Made by a program: the position numbers and the translations under genes | The notes under the pieces: model-generated | The model's database searches: none | Seen by the model: the letters and a program-made list of their open reading frames with translations, nothing else | What the model was told of the DNA's origin: nothing | In this document: piece by piece, positions 27,764 to 36,895 of the stretch | How positions within the stretch are numbered: position 1 is the stretch's first letter | How the letters are laid out: each line of letters opens with the position of its first letter | DNA from: Alteromonas macleodii ATCC 27126 | GTDB taxonomy: Bacteria; Pseudomonadota; Gammaproteobacteria; Enterobacterales; Alteromonadaceae | Direction of reading: 5' to 3' | Assembly: GCF_000172635.2 (NCBI RefSeq) | Contig: NC_018632.1 | Span: 4,092,001 to 4,156,000, forward strand | Length of the DNA stretch: 64,000 nucleotides

Positions 27764-27930
27764 GTGGTGTCGATAAGACAAAATTTACTTACACTGCCCT
27801 TGTGAGTTGTGCGTCTTTTCTAAGGAAAGTGCGGTATCGCAAGGGAGGGACGCGTATTATACTTAACCACTTTCAAGATACAAGCGGTTTATCCATCCCA
27901 TCTGCGATTGAACGCTAATTCGCGCCTTGC

Positions 27931-29772
27931 CTATTCAACGCCTATAAATCCGCCCGTTTGGTGCGCCCAAAGCTTGGCATATATGCCATTGTGCGCAATA
28001 AGCTCGGTATGGGTTCCCTGCTCTACAATGTTGCCCTTATCCAGAACAAGTAACCTGTCCATTTGCGCAATGGTCGACAGTCGATGCGCAATAGCCAGCA
28101 CGGTTTTGCCTTCCATCACTTTATCCAGACAGGCTTGAATTGCCGCTTCAACTTCTGAATCTAGCGCTGATGTGGCTTCGTCCAGCACTAATACAGGCGC
28201 GTCTTTTAACAATACGCGAGCTATGGCAATTCGCTGGCGCTGACCGCCTGAAAGCTTAACGCCTCGCTCTCCTACATGCGCGTCGTACCCTGTTCTACCG
28301 TGACTATCGGTAAGCGTAAGAATAAAGTCGTGCGCTTCGGCCTGTTTGGCTGCACGGATCATATCTTCTTCTGTCGCATCCGTGCGTCCGTAAAGAATGT
28401 TATCGCGTACCGAGCGATGCATCAGAGAGGTATCTTGAGTCACCATGCTGATTTTAGCACGAAGCGTCTCTTGGCCTACTTCAGTAATATCTTGGCCGTC
28501 AATAACAATACGACCACTCTGGGTATCGTAGAAACGCATGAGCAAATTGACCAGCGTCGATTTACCCGCACCAGAGCGCCCCACTAAGCCCACTTTTTCT
28601 CCAGGCTTAATGGCTAAATCCAAGTTAGTGAACACATCAATAGGTTTGTTGTCTGCACCTGAATAGGAAAAATGCACGTTATCGAAATTAATCCCGCCGC
28701 CATTTACCTTTAACGCATCGGCTTTTGGCTTGTCTTTTACTGCAATAGGCTGCGCTAGTGTATTCATGCCGTCCTGCACCGTGCCTAAGTTTTCGAACAA
28801 ACCTGATACTTCCCACATAACCCAGTGCGACATACCGTTTAGTCGCAAACACAGACTAATAGCTATGGCGATATCGCCAGGGCTCGCAATGTTTTCCATC
28901 CACAAATACACAGATAGCGCACCAATGGTGAAAATAAGAATGGCGTTAGCCATTTCCACACAGAATTCCAACACGGTGACCAAACGCATTTGCGGGTAAA
29001 CCGTTTTAAGAAAACCATCCATGCTTTCTTTAGCGTAATCCGCTTCGCGGCGACTGTGTGAAAACAACTTCACAGTGGTGATATTGGTATAGCTATCAAC
29101 AATACGTCCGGTCATTAATGAGCGCGCGTCGGCTTGCTTTTGCGAAACTTCTTTTAGTTTAGGCACCAGCACTTTCAAAATGCCAATGTATACAAAGAAC
29201 CACACGATAAGCGGCATGGCTAAGCGCCAGTCTGTACTGAAAATAAGCACGACCATAGAGATGAAATAAACGCTGATGTACACCAATAAATCGAGAACCT
29301 TGGTTACGGTCTCTCTTACCGATAGCGCAGTCTGCATCACCTTGGTAGCGACACGGCCGGCAAACTCATCGTGAAAAAAAGTTAAGCTCTGACCAAGCAA
29401 GTAGCGGTGCGCTTGCCATCTAATGCGCATAGGGTAGTTCCCCATCAGGGACTGGCGTGAAAACAACGAGCGCAACAAAATAAACAGCGGAATAAACACG
29501 AGAACAGTTAGTCCCATGCCGATAAGGGTAAATTTTTGGTCTGCTAAAAACGTGTCGCGGTTTTGATCAGAGAACCAGTCAACTAACTGCCCTAAAAAGC
29601 CGAACAGCGCCACTTCTAACATGGCAACAATGGCACTTAACACGGAAACAGTAAGGATTACGCCCCACATGCCTTTTGTATAGTACTTACAAAATGCAAC
29701 GATACCTGTTGGCGGTTGGGTAGGCGGCGTGTCAGGGAAAGGCTGGGTCAGCTTTTCAAAAAATGAAAACAT
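27931..29772 (-). CDS. ABC transporter, fused permease and ATPase (type I exporter)
   Basis: 613 residues: six-helix transmembrane domain (about 30-330), then a nucleotide-binding domain with Walker A G-R-S-G-A-G-K-S-T (about 395), signature L-S-G-G-Q-R-Q-R-I-A (about 500), Walker B V-L-V-L-D-E-A-T-S-A (about 520) and a switch His in I-A-H-R-L-S. The family forms homodimers or heterodimers exporting lipids, peptides or drugs. Substrate cannot be deduced. The gene stands alone, with no partner half-transporter or membrane fusion protein nearby, so a homodimer is likely. It occupies the position upstream of tRNA-Trp where many relatives have tRNA genes and tuf. Confidence 0.9.
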   Translation of the reverse strand: MFSFFEKLTQPFPDTPPTQPPTGIVAFCKYYTKGMWGVILTVSVLSAIVAMLEVALFGFLGQLVDWFSDQNRDTFLADQKFTLIGMGLTVLVFIPLFILLRSLFSRQSLMGNYPMRIRWQAHRYLLGQSLTFFHDEFAGRVATKVMQTALSVRETVTKVLDLLVYISVYFISMVVLIFSTDWRLAMPLIVWFFVYIGILKVLVPKLKEVSQKQADARSLMTGRIVDSYTNITTVKLFSHSRREADYAKESMDGFLKTVYPQMRLVTVLEFCVEMANAILIFTIGALSVYLWMENIASPGDIAIAISLCLRLNGMSHWVMWEVSGLFENLGTVQDGMNTLAQPIAVKDKPKADALKVNGGGINFDNVHFSYSGADNKPIDVFTNLDLAIKPGEKVGLVGRSGAGKSTLVNLLMRFYDTQSGRIVIDGQDITEVGQETLRAKISMVTQDTSLMHRSVRDNILYGRTDATEEDMIRAAKQAEAHDFILTLTDSHGRTGYDAHVGERGVKLSGGQRQRIAIARVLLKDAPVLVLDEATSALDSEVEAAIQACLDKVMEGKTVLAIAHRLSTIAQMDRLLVLDKGNIVEQGTHTELIAHNGIYAKLWAHQTGGFIGVE

Positions 29773-29866
29773 GTAGAACTCGTTAGTTATTCAGTGACAG
29801 AGCACGTTTACGTATGCCCCAAAATGCTGGGTCACAATTCTACACGATAACTGAAAGTGTGTTGAA

Positions 29867-29892
29867 CTTTGCGGTGCTTTTTTACCGCAAAG
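29867..29892. other. hairpin between ABC exporter and RraA-like genes
   Basis: Arms CTTTGCGGT (29867-29875) and ACCGCAAAG (29884-29892) with an eight-base T-rich loop. No T-run follows on either side, so its role as terminator of the RraA-like gene is uncertain. Confidence 0.35.
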
Positions 29893-30003
29893 CTCGTTTA
29901 ACATTAGTTAATATTTGGCACAGACTGATACTTGGCGAAAATTATTATTTGGAGAAGAGCTAACATAAAACAACCCAACTATAAGCGAGTTTTCTGTCAG
30001 CTT

Positions 30004-30627
30004 TCACTCTGCAAAGCCCAGTTTAGCCAGTATGCTTTCTACTTTTTCAGCGTGTTCAGCCTGCCACTGCCCAAGTGACATAGAGCCGTCTTTCCGGGCA
30101 CGTTTTTGAGCAATATCATAGGCTGCTAACGCCTCATCTTTTGGGATTACTGCAATCCCCTCTTCGTCTGCAACAATAATGTCTCCGGCGTGAACAGTTA
30201 CACCTGCACAGGTAATCGGCTCATTTAGCGGCGATATGCACTTTTTGGCGCCTGGCTTGGGTATAACGCCTCTGGCAAATACCGGAAACTTGTTGTCACG
30301 GGTTTCTGCAAGATCTCGTATAACACCATCAATCACGAAACCTTTTATGCCGCGCGACTGGGCTATCGCGCAGACGTTACCGCCCGCGACAGCGAATTCA
30401 TCATCGGCTTCCACAACAATAATGTCACCGGGGCTTGCGCGATATATAGCCGCATGCAGCATAAGATGGTCTCCCGGCTCACACTTAACGGTAAATGCTG
30501 GACCCGCAATGCGTGGCATGCCTTCCCACAATGGTTTTATCGCATAGTGCATGAACTGCTCTCTTGGCAGCGCATCGGCGTACTCACAAGGTGATACGCT
30601 ATCGAAAGGGGTATTGTGTAAGTCCAT
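30004..30627 (-). CDS. RraA-like/HMG-CHA aldolase family protein
   Basis: 207 residues from the ATG at 30627, which has AAGGAA five bases upstream; an ATG 39 bases earlier lacks one. The family core G-G-N-V-C-A-I-A and V-I-D-G-V-I-R-D is present. The Arg-Asp pair of the latter is used by 4-hydroxy-4-methyl-2-oxoglutarate/4-carboxy-4-hydroxy-2-oxoadipate aldolases to bind substrate and Mg2+. The same fold includes RraA, the RNase E inhibitor. The protein is about 45 residues longer than E. coli RraA, with a C-terminal helix (about 170-205), which favours the aldolase/dimethylmenaquinone-methyltransferase-like branch. No aromatic-degradation genes lie nearby, so the substrate is open. Confidence 0.8.
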   Translation of the reverse strand: MDLHNTPFDSVSPCEYADALPREQFMHYAIKPLWEGMPRIAGPAFTVKCEPGDHLMLHAAIYRASPGDIIVVEADDEFAVAGGNVCAIAQSRGIKGFVIDGVIRDLAETRDNKFPVFARGVIPKPGAKKCISPLNEPITCAGVTVHAGDIIVADEEGIAVIPKDEALAAYDIAQKRARKDGSMSLGQWQAEHAEKVESILAKLGFAE

Positions 30628-30879
30628 CGCCGTTCCTTGAATGTTGTAGTGTGTGAAAAAAAACACTATAGCGAAATTAGCCCTACAAGTTGTTACAAGC
30701 TGTGTATTTTCACTATAAACACTTTTTCTATCCCCCCCACCATGCTAAAAATTAGTAAAAAGCGTGCACGCAATACGCCACACCATTCTTTCGAAGGGAT
30801 GCACAGGTTTCGCAACGCACTAAAAACAATAAGCGACAAGCCCAAATGTCGCCCAATAAAATGAAAAGGAAAACTCGAC

Positions 30880-32946
30880 ATGTTACGTAGCGTTTTAAGC
30901 TTAAGCGTGGCACTGGCCCTCACGGCTTGTAGCCCACAAAATTCATCCACAGAACAACAGACACAGAGCGCGGCTACCGAAGAAGCTCAGCAACAGCTTT
31001 CTTCAGGTGTCATTAAAGAAAATATGGATCTGTCTGTTGACCCAGGTGATGACTTTTTCCGCTACGTAAACGGCAAGTGGTTTGATAATTTTGAAATACC
31101 GGCAGATAAATCGAGCTACGGTTCTTTCGTGATCCTTCGCGATGAAGCACAAGATCACGTTATGGATATTATAAAATCGTCTGCCGAAGGCGACTTTAAA
31201 GCGGGCAGCGACGAGCAAAAAGTCGGTGATTTTTACCGTGCCTATATGGACATGGAAACCCGCAACGAACTTGGTACGACGCCGCTAAAGCCTGAGTTAA
31301 CTAAGATTGATGCCATTGAAGACTACACCGACCTTGCTGAGTATTTCGCTTATGCAGCTCGCTATGGCTACGGTGCGCCGTTCAGCCTAACTCAATACCC
31401 TGACCTTAAGTCGCCAAAAGAATATTTGATGTACACGTGGCAGTCGGGCTTAGGCCTTCCTGAGCGCGAGTACTACTTCAAGGACGACGAAACATCACAA
31501 ACCATTCGCGATGCCTACGTTAAACATATTCAAACCATGTTTGAGCTGGCGGGTTTCGACGCGCCTAAAGAAAGTGCGGATATGCTGTTCGCACTTGAGA
31601 CTAAAATTGCTCAGCTACATATGAAAAAAGAGCAGGCCCGTAACTTTGCTGCCAACTATAACAAACTGACAATTGAAGAACTTAAAGCGTTAATGCCTAA
31701 GTTCGACTGGGACGCTTATCTTACTGAAGCAGACATTAGCGACATTCCTTCGCTAGGCATCCTGCAAAAAGACTACATGCAAAACATTGATGGCGTTATT
31801 GCAGATACTTCACTGGAAGATTGGAAAACGTTCCTTAAGTGGGGCTTGCTAAATGCTTCAGCCAGTCGCTTAAATGCTGAGCTTGATGAAGCAAACTTCA
31901 ATTTCTACAGCAAAGTGCTTCGCGGTGTTGAAGAGCAACAGCCACAATGGCGTCGTGCAGTAAGCCTTTCAAATGCTCATGTAGGCGAGCTAATCGGTAA
32001 GGTTTATGTAAAACAGCACTTCCCGCCTGAAGCGAAAGATCGCATGATGGAAATGGTTAATAACCTGTTGTTAGCTTACAAAGAAAGTATCGAAAATCTT
32101 GATTGGATGACAGATGAAACCCGTGCACAAGCACTAGACAAGCTATCTAAGTTTACCGTGAAAATTGGTTACCCAGACCAGTGGAGAGACTATTCAGCGC
32201 TGACAGTTAATGCCAGTGACCTGTTTGGAAACCTAAAGCGTTCTTCGGACGTGCTGTACGAAGAAATGCTTAAGAAACAAGGCGGCCCAGTGTGGACCCA
32301 TGAATGGGGCATGACACCACAAACTGTTAATGCTTACTACAACCCTCCGCTAAACGAAATTGTATTCCCTGCGGCTATCCTTCAACCTCCGTTCTTTGAC
32401 ATGAACGCCGAAGATGCGGTTAACTACGGTGGCATTGGCGCGGTAATTGGTCATGAAATTGGCCATGGTTTTGATGATTCAGGGTCAACCTTTGACGGTG
32501 ACGGCGTTCTGCGAAACTGGTGGACTGACGAAGATCGCGGCGAGTTTGAAGCACGCACTGCAAACTTGATTGAACAGTATAACCAGTTTGAGGTTCTGCC
32601 TGACTTGCACGTGAACGGTGAATATACCCTAGGTGAAAACATCGGCGACCTTGGCGGCATCAGCATCGCACTTAAAGCTTACCACCTGTCTCTTGATGGT
32701 GAAGAAGCCCCTGAACTAGACGGTTTCACTGGCGATCAGCGTGTATTCATTGGTTACGGCCAGGTTTGGGCAAGCAAATATCGCGAAGAGGCGTTGCGCA
32801 GCCAAGTACAAACCGATACCCATTCACCTACGAAGTTCCGCACTAACGGTGCTGTTCGCAACGTACCTGAATTCTACGAAGCGTTTAACGTGACCGAAGA
32901 AGATGCGTTGTATTTACCACCAGAAGAACGCGTAAAAATTTGGTAA
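30880..32946 (+). CDS. M13 family metallopeptidase (PepO/neprilysin-like lipoprotein)
   Basis: 688 residues. The signal peptide ends in a lipobox L-T-A-C (Cys17), so the protein is probably anchored to a membrane facing the periplasm. The catalytic zinc motif is H-E-I-G-H (His525, Glu526, His529) and the third ligand lies in E-N-I-G-D-L-G-G (about Glu586). The C-terminus ends V-K-I-W, close to the family's conserved terminal C-x-x-W. M13 enzymes cleave small and medium peptides; in marine bacteria they help scavenge peptides. Single gene with an AAAGGA site and a strong terminator 40 bases downstream. Confidence 0.92.
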   Translation: MLRSVLSLSVALALTACSPQNSSTEQQTQSAATEEAQQQLSSGVIKENMDLSVDPGDDFFRYVNGKWFDNFEIPADKSSYGSFVILRDEAQDHVMDIIKSSAEGDFKAGSDEQKVGDFYRAYMDMETRNELGTTPLKPELTKIDAIEDYTDLAEYFAYAARYGYGAPFSLTQYPDLKSPKEYLMYTWQSGLGLPEREYYFKDDETSQTIRDAYVKHIQTMFELAGFDAPKESADMLFALETKIAQLHMKKEQARNFAANYNKLTIEELKALMPKFDWDAYLTEADISDIPSLGILQKDYMQNIDGVIADTSLEDWKTFLKWGLLNASASRLNAELDEANFNFYSKVLRGVEEQQPQWRRAVSLSNAHVGELIGKVYVKQHFPPEAKDRMMEMVNNLLLAYKESIENLDWMTDETRAQALDKLSKFTVKIGYPDQWRDYSALTVNASDLFGNLKRSSDVLYEEMLKKQGGPVWTHEWGMTPQTVNAYYNPPLNEIVFPAAILQPPFFDMNAEDAVNYGGIGAVIGHEIGHGFDDSGSTFDGDGVLRNWWTDEDRGEFEARTANLIEQYNQFEVLPDLHVNGEYTLGENIGDLGGISIALKAYHLSLDGEEAPELDGFTGDQRVFIGYGQVWASKYREEALRSQVQTDTHSPTKFRTNGAVRNVPEFYEAFNVTEEDALYLPPEERVKIW

Positions 32947-32985
32947 TTCGCGCACATTGAATAGCGCATATAAAATTCGATAGCT

Positions 32986-33024
32986 AAAGCCCCATGTTTG
33001 CTTCACCAAACTGGGGCTTTTTTT
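32986..33024 (+). terminator. intrinsic terminator after the M13 peptidase gene
   Basis: Arms AAAGCCCCA (32986-32994) and TGGGGCTTT (33012-33020) with an inner GTTTG/CAAAC pair, then TTTT. It decides the start of the next gene, because an in-frame ATG at 32994 lies inside this hairpin. Confidence 0.85.
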
Positions 33025-33068
33025 GTCGTGTTGAAGTGTATGACCGAGCAGTTTCAAAAAGGCTAAAT

Positions 33069-33761
33069 ATGAATGTAAGAACAACTATTGTCTTTAGCAG
33101 CTTAGCGTTGATTTACCTGGCGACGCTGCCGCTTACCCCCTACGTGGCGCAATTCTTACCCAAAGCCCTACCTATTGTGGTACTGGCAGTTTTCGCCTAT
33201 ACAAAACTTAGCGCCATGCCGCGATACATGGTGTTGGCGGCGTTACTTTTTAGTCTTGCCGGAGATGTTAGTCTGGCCTTGCCCTTTGCTGATAGTTTTA
33301 TTACCGGCTTGGCGTGCTTTTTTGTTGCCCATTTAACGTATGCTATGTGTTTTGCGTTGCTGCATCGCCGCCTACAAGAAACGCCCGGCGACCATATCAT
33401 TTCACGCAAACCAAAGTGGTTCATTAGTATTATTATGATTAGCTTTGCCGTAATGATGGCAGTGCACATTCTGCCAGCGTCGAAAGCCTTATTTTACCCT
33501 GTAGTCGCCTATATTAGCGTAATCACACTGATGGGTTTAACCGCAGTGTGGTTGGCTCAAACTAAGCTGATCGTAACCGGTGCGTTATTTTTTGTGATAT
33601 CAGATGCCATTCTCGCCCAGTCGGTTTTCAAAACCCCGCTTCCACTGTCTACCATTTGGGTAATGACAACTTACTATGGTGCCCAATATTGCTTAACCAT
33701 GGGGCTGGTTGATGGTTTTTTGAGAAAAGAGAATAGGCAGGAAGAGATTGGTCAGACCTAG
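33069..33761 (+). CDS. lysoplasmalogenase family membrane protein (YhhN/TMEM86)
   Basis: 230 residues from the ATG at 33069, which has AAAAAGG six bases before it; the upstream in-frame ATG lies in the previous gene's terminator. About eight hydrophobic helices span the whole length, with the conserved acidic positions of the YhhN family visible in L-A-G-D-V-S-L-A (TM3) and V-I-S-D-A-I-L-A (near the C-terminus). Relatives hydrolyse the vinyl-ether bond of lysoplasmalogens; in bacteria that lack plasmalogens the true substrate is uncertain. Its stop shares the bases CTAG with the stop of the converging ACT-domain gene. Confidence 0.8.
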   Translation: MNVRTTIVFSSLALIYLATLPLTPYVAQFLPKALPIVVLAVFAYTKLSAMPRYMVLAALLFSLAGDVSLALPFADSFITGLACFFVAHLTYAMCFALLHRRLQETPGDHIISRKPKWFISIIMISFAVMMAVHILPASKALFYPVVAYISVITLMGLTAVWLAQTKLIVTGALFFVISDAILAQSVFKTPLPLSTIWVMTTYYGAQYCLTMGLVDGFLRKENRQEEIGQT

Positions 33762-34183
33762 TTAGACAACGACGTTAAAACGTCTATCGCCAAGTCGGCT
33801 TTTTCAGCTGGCACGAAAATATGGTCGTGATAATAAGCGGCCACCACGTTGGCGCTAATTCCTGCCTTACCCAGCGCGGTGGACATAGCTGCAGTCATGC
33901 CTACCGCTTCCAAACTAGAATGCACTTCACAGGTTATACAGCGGTAATAACCTTCAAATTGCAGATTAGCTTTCTCGGCTGCGGCAACCGGAAGAATAAG
34001 GGTGGTGCCCTCGCGTTCTTGAAACATCCCCTTAGCTACTGAAATTAACGCACTAGTTAATCTGTCAGCAGGCAAGGTAGTAAAAACGTAATTTTCACGA
34101 CTCGCCACAGGATTCAGATTTTTCAGTAACACGCCCAAGTCAGTTTCAGCGACCACACTCAACCTTCCTTTGTATAACGTCAA
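33758..34183 (-). CDS. ACT-domain protein (COG3602-like)
   Basis: 141 residues with two ACT-like halves: residues about 1-65 (L-S-V-V-A-E-T-D-L near the start) and about 75-140 with T-C-E-V-H-S-S-L-E-A-V-G-M-T-A. ACT domains usually bind amino acids. Stand-alone members of this family have no assigned reaction and may be sensors. It lies just downstream of dbpA on the same strand (22-base gap) and could be transcribed with it. Convergent with the lysoplasmalogenase gene, with stops overlapping by four bases. Confidence 0.75.
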   Translation of the reverse strand: MTLYKGRLSVVAETDLGVLLKNLNPVASRENYVFTTLPADRLTSALISVAKGMFQEREGTTLILPVAAAEKANLQFEGYYRCITCEVHSSLEAVGMTAAMSTALGKAGISANVVAAYYHDHIFVPAEKADLAIDVLTSLSN

Positions 34184-34205
34184 TACTTATTTATTGAAGC
34201 TCTTA

Positions 34206-35585
34206 TTAAAGTTTTCGGGCTCTAATACGCTTTCCTTTGATCTTACCTTCTCTAAAGTGCGCCATGGCTTTTTTCACGCTTCGCGTTTTCACTGCGACAA
34301 AACTCATGCTGTTTTGCACTTTAATTTTGCCCAAGTCATCGCCAGGAATGCCCGCATCTTTGGTAAGTGCACCCACCAGATCACCTGGGCGAAGCTTTTC
34401 TTTTTTACCCGCGCTTAGTGAAATACAGGTAAATTCAGGCTGAGTAATTTTATTTTTATGAAAACGCAGGCTTTGTGCGCCTTTAAGTGGAATATCGCTT
34501 TCTTGCAATACTTCTATTTTTCGCAAGAAGTGCTCTTCGTCATCGCTGACTAGCGTTACCGCCATGCCCTGTGCGCCTGCTCGCGCCGTGCGACCAATGC
34601 GGTGAATATGGGTTTCCGGCTCTTCACTTACCGTATAATTAATTACGCAGGCAACATCATCAATATCCAGCCCTCGCGCAGCTACATCGGTGGCAACAAG
34701 TACTTGTAGCGCATCGCTGGCGAACTGCATTAGCACCGATGTGCGTTGATGCTGTTCCAAGTCCCCCTGAAGTCCAGCTGCGCTAAAGCCATCTTCGATA
34801 AGCTCCTCAACCACTTCATTTACCTGAACCTTGCGGTTACAAAATACAATGGCATTTTTAGGTTGGTAGTGGGTAAGTACCGCTTTAAGCGCCTGAGTGC
34901 GTGTGTGCGGGAGCACGTTGTAGCCCAATTGGGTGATAGCGGGTTTACTGTCTTGAGACTCAACTTTACAGGTTACCGGGTTGTGCAGGTACTGCTTGGC
35001 TACACGCTCAATTTGTTCCGTAAAGGTTGCAGAAAACAATAGGGTTTGCACTTGTTTTGGCGTTTGACCGAAAATAATGCGTAAATCGTCTTCAAAGCCC
35101 ATATCTAACATGCGATCGGCTTCATCGAGGACACGCAACTTTACGTTACTTAGGTCAATTCGACGCTTTTCCACATGGTCCATTACGCGACCCGGCGTGC
35201 CCACAATGATGTGAGGGCTATGTTTCAGTGACTGAATCTGCGGCCCCATAGGCTGGCCACCACATAACGTGGTCACTTTAATATTACCGATGTTCTTAGC
35301 CGCCGAACGGCACTGCTGAGCCACTTGATCAGCAAGCTCTCGGGTAGGACAAAGTATGATAGCCTGCGTGGTAAAATCATTCACTTCTACGTGCTGCAAG
35401 GCAGGAATTACAAAGCACAGAGTCTTGCCGCTGCCCGTCTGCGCTTGGCCTATCACATCTTTCCCCTGCAACGCCTCAGGGAGCGATTGTGCCTGTATAG
35501 GGGAAAGTTGGTAAATGCCTTGTGAGTCTAGCGCCTTGGTGATGGCAGGGTTTATATCTAAATGCTTAACTGTTTCAACTGTCAT
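34206..35585 (-). CDS. dbpA: ATP-dependent RNA helicase DbpA (DEAD-box)
   Basis: 459 residues from the ATG at 35585. Motif I A-Q-T-G-S-G-K-T (48-55), P-T-R-E-L-A (80-85), D-E-A-D (154-157), S-A-T, then the second RecA domain with H-R-I-G-R-T-A-R-A-G. The C-terminal about 75 residues form the DbpA RNA-binding (RRM-like) domain, with L-R-P-G-D-L-V-G-A-L and I-G/V-K-V-Q-N-S, that targets 23S rRNA hairpin 92. It acts in 50S subunit assembly. The ATG overlaps the TAA of the upstream binding-protein gene (TAATG). An ATG 15 bases further up lies inside that gene and would add residues not seen in homologues. Confidence 0.93.
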   Translation of the reverse strand: MTVETVKHLDINPAITKALDSQGIYQLSPIQAQSLPEALQGKDVIGQAQTGSGKTLCFVIPALQHVEVNDFTTQAIILCPTRELADQVAQQCRSAAKNIGNIKVTTLCGGQPMGPQIQSLKHSPHIIVGTPGRVMDHVEKRRIDLSNVKLRVLDEADRMLDMGFEDDLRIIFGQTPKQVQTLLFSATFTEQIERVAKQYLHNPVTCKVESQDSKPAITQLGYNVLPHTRTQALKAVLTHYQPKNAIVFCNRKVQVNEVVEELIEDGFSAAGLQGDLEQHQRTSVLMQFASDALQVLVATDVAARGLDIDDVACVINYTVSEEPETHIHRIGRTARAGAQGMAVTLVSDDEEHFLRKIEVLQESDIPLKGAQSLRFHKNKITQPEFTCISLSAGKKEKLRPGDLVGALTKDAGIPGDDLGKIKVQNSMSFVAVKTRSVKKAMAHFREGKIKGKRIRARKL

Positions 35586-36895
35586 TAATTTGGGTTCCAA
35601 AGGTGCACTACACCATGTTCGGTATGATGAGCTATGCCGTATTCTTGGGACACCATGTCACTCCAGGAAGAAAGCTGCTCATTAAACTTGTCACTCATTT
35701 TCACACCGGCCGCCGCTAACTTGAGCTTCTCTAAAACCAAAACACAGGTGTCTTTCTTTGACAGTGCTAGGTAGGCCGTTGAAATGTCGTACTTACTCGA
35801 TAGGGTTATTGTCTCACATTTAAATTGTTTTGGGTTACATCCAAAGTCAATTGCCCCCTGAGAACCGAAAATAGTATCAATTTCGTTGTTGATCAGTGCA
35901 TCCACTAATGCCTGCCACGAATCATAGGCTTTTACTTTGAAGCCATGCTCTATTGCAACGTTATAGCGATAGTCTTCCAATAAGGTACCAACCCTAAAGT
36001 TCTTTGGTACGTTGGCAAAGGATTCAAAATAGGGCTTATCGATGCCGTACAGTCCATGAAGGTTTCTTGATACCGGCGTTACCCAGTGAAACACGCTTTC
36101 TCTTTCACTCGTGCGAATTACTGAGAATACCAATACGTTAGACTTGGTCATTGCTTCCTTTGCAATACGTTCCCATGGCGCGGAAAGGATATTCTGCTTT
36201 AGCGTCATCTCATCTAATATGTCTCTGACCAAGTCTGCAGCAATACCTTTAAGCTTTCCTCGCTCTCCCACCTCTGAAAAAAGTGGCACAATGTCGGCGA
36301 TGACCCAAAGATTGTCGGTATTAGCATGCAGCTCACCTGCTAAGCTTAGTGTTCCAAAAGTAAGTATTGTGGCCGGGAAAGATGCTTTCAGTTCATCCCG
36401 TATAGCGCTAGCAAGCAATGTGAAGTTGTCTGAACCTTTGTATTGAGCAATCAGCTCGCTCATCCGCTCTGCAATATCGGCAGAACCTTCACTTTTGCTC
36501 AGTGCGATATAGCTCACTGCTATTGTCGTTGCCTGACTGCCCGCATTAGGCGTACAACGAACATTATTTCCACATTCAAAGGCAAATAGCGGCGTGATCC
36601 AATAATAACTATCTTCGTTATTTTCATCTCTGATCAAATTGATAAGGACGTCGGCACTATTCGATAAAGTGTTAGTAGCAGGCGTTAAATCAATGCCATT
36701 TTTTGATAAGGCATTTTTAAACACTGTGAGTGAGTAAGATTGAATACTCTGCTTCTCAGAGGGAGAAAGGGTACTTGGTAAATCGGGGGCGTGAGAGTAA
36801 GAGAATGCTTGTGCCCAAGTGGATGAACTCCACAGGGCACATAAACAGACAATAACAACAAAAACTACGCTTGAAATGCCTTTTCTAATTTCCAC
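35585..36895 (-). CDS. exported solute-binding-protein relative with an internal partial duplication
   Basis: 436 residues with a signal peptide (about 1-29, ending S-T-W-A-Q-A). Residues about 195-415 resemble family 3 extracellular solute-binding proteins: W-V-I-A-D-I-V-P near the start, [11 protein letters not shown], and lobe-crossing L-L-E-D-Y-R-Y-N. Residues about 80-165 look like a second, shortened copy. A-D-V-L-I-N-L-I-R and Y-W-I-T-P match N-V-L-V-F-S-V-I-R and H-W-V-T-P at 253-274. F-E-C-(5)-C followed by I-A-L-S-K matches F-G-C-(6)-C and L-A-L-S-K at 351-380. About 70 residues of lobe 2 are missing from the first copy. The gene overlaps pyrC by 31 bases and dbpA by one, with no transporter genes nearby. 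Ligand unknown. Confidence 0.65.
   Translation of the reverse strand: MEIRKGISSVVFVVIVCLCALWSSSTWAQAFSYSHAPDLPSTLSPSEKQSIQSYSLTVFKNALSKNGIDLTPATNTLSNSADVLINLIRDENNEDSYYWITPLFAFECGNNVRCTPNAGSQATTIAVSYIALSKSEGSADIAERMSELIAQYKGSDNFTLLASAIRDELKASFPATILTFGTLSLAGELHANTDNLWVIADIVPLFSEVGERGKLKGIAADLVRDILDEMTLKQNILSAPWERIAKEAMTKSNVLVFSVIRTSERESVFHWVTPVSRNLHGLYGIDKPYFESFANVPKNFRVGTLLEDYRYNVAIEHGFKVKAYDSWQALVDALINNEIDTIFGSQGAIDFGCNPKQFKCETITLSSKYDISTAYLALSKKDTCVLVLEKLKLAAAGVKMSDKFNEQLSSWSDMVSQEYGIAHHTEHGVVHLWNPN

Noticed and set aside
27652..27918. 88-codon plus-strand frame containing G-G-G-T-R-T-P-N
   Set aside because: This peptide is a well-known artefact of reading antisense through a tRNA gene, here tRNA-Trp.
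32994..33068. 25-codon upstream extension of the lysoplasmalogenase gene
   Set aside because: Its ATG lies within the terminator hairpin of the preceding gene, while the ATG at 33069 has a good AAAAAGG site.
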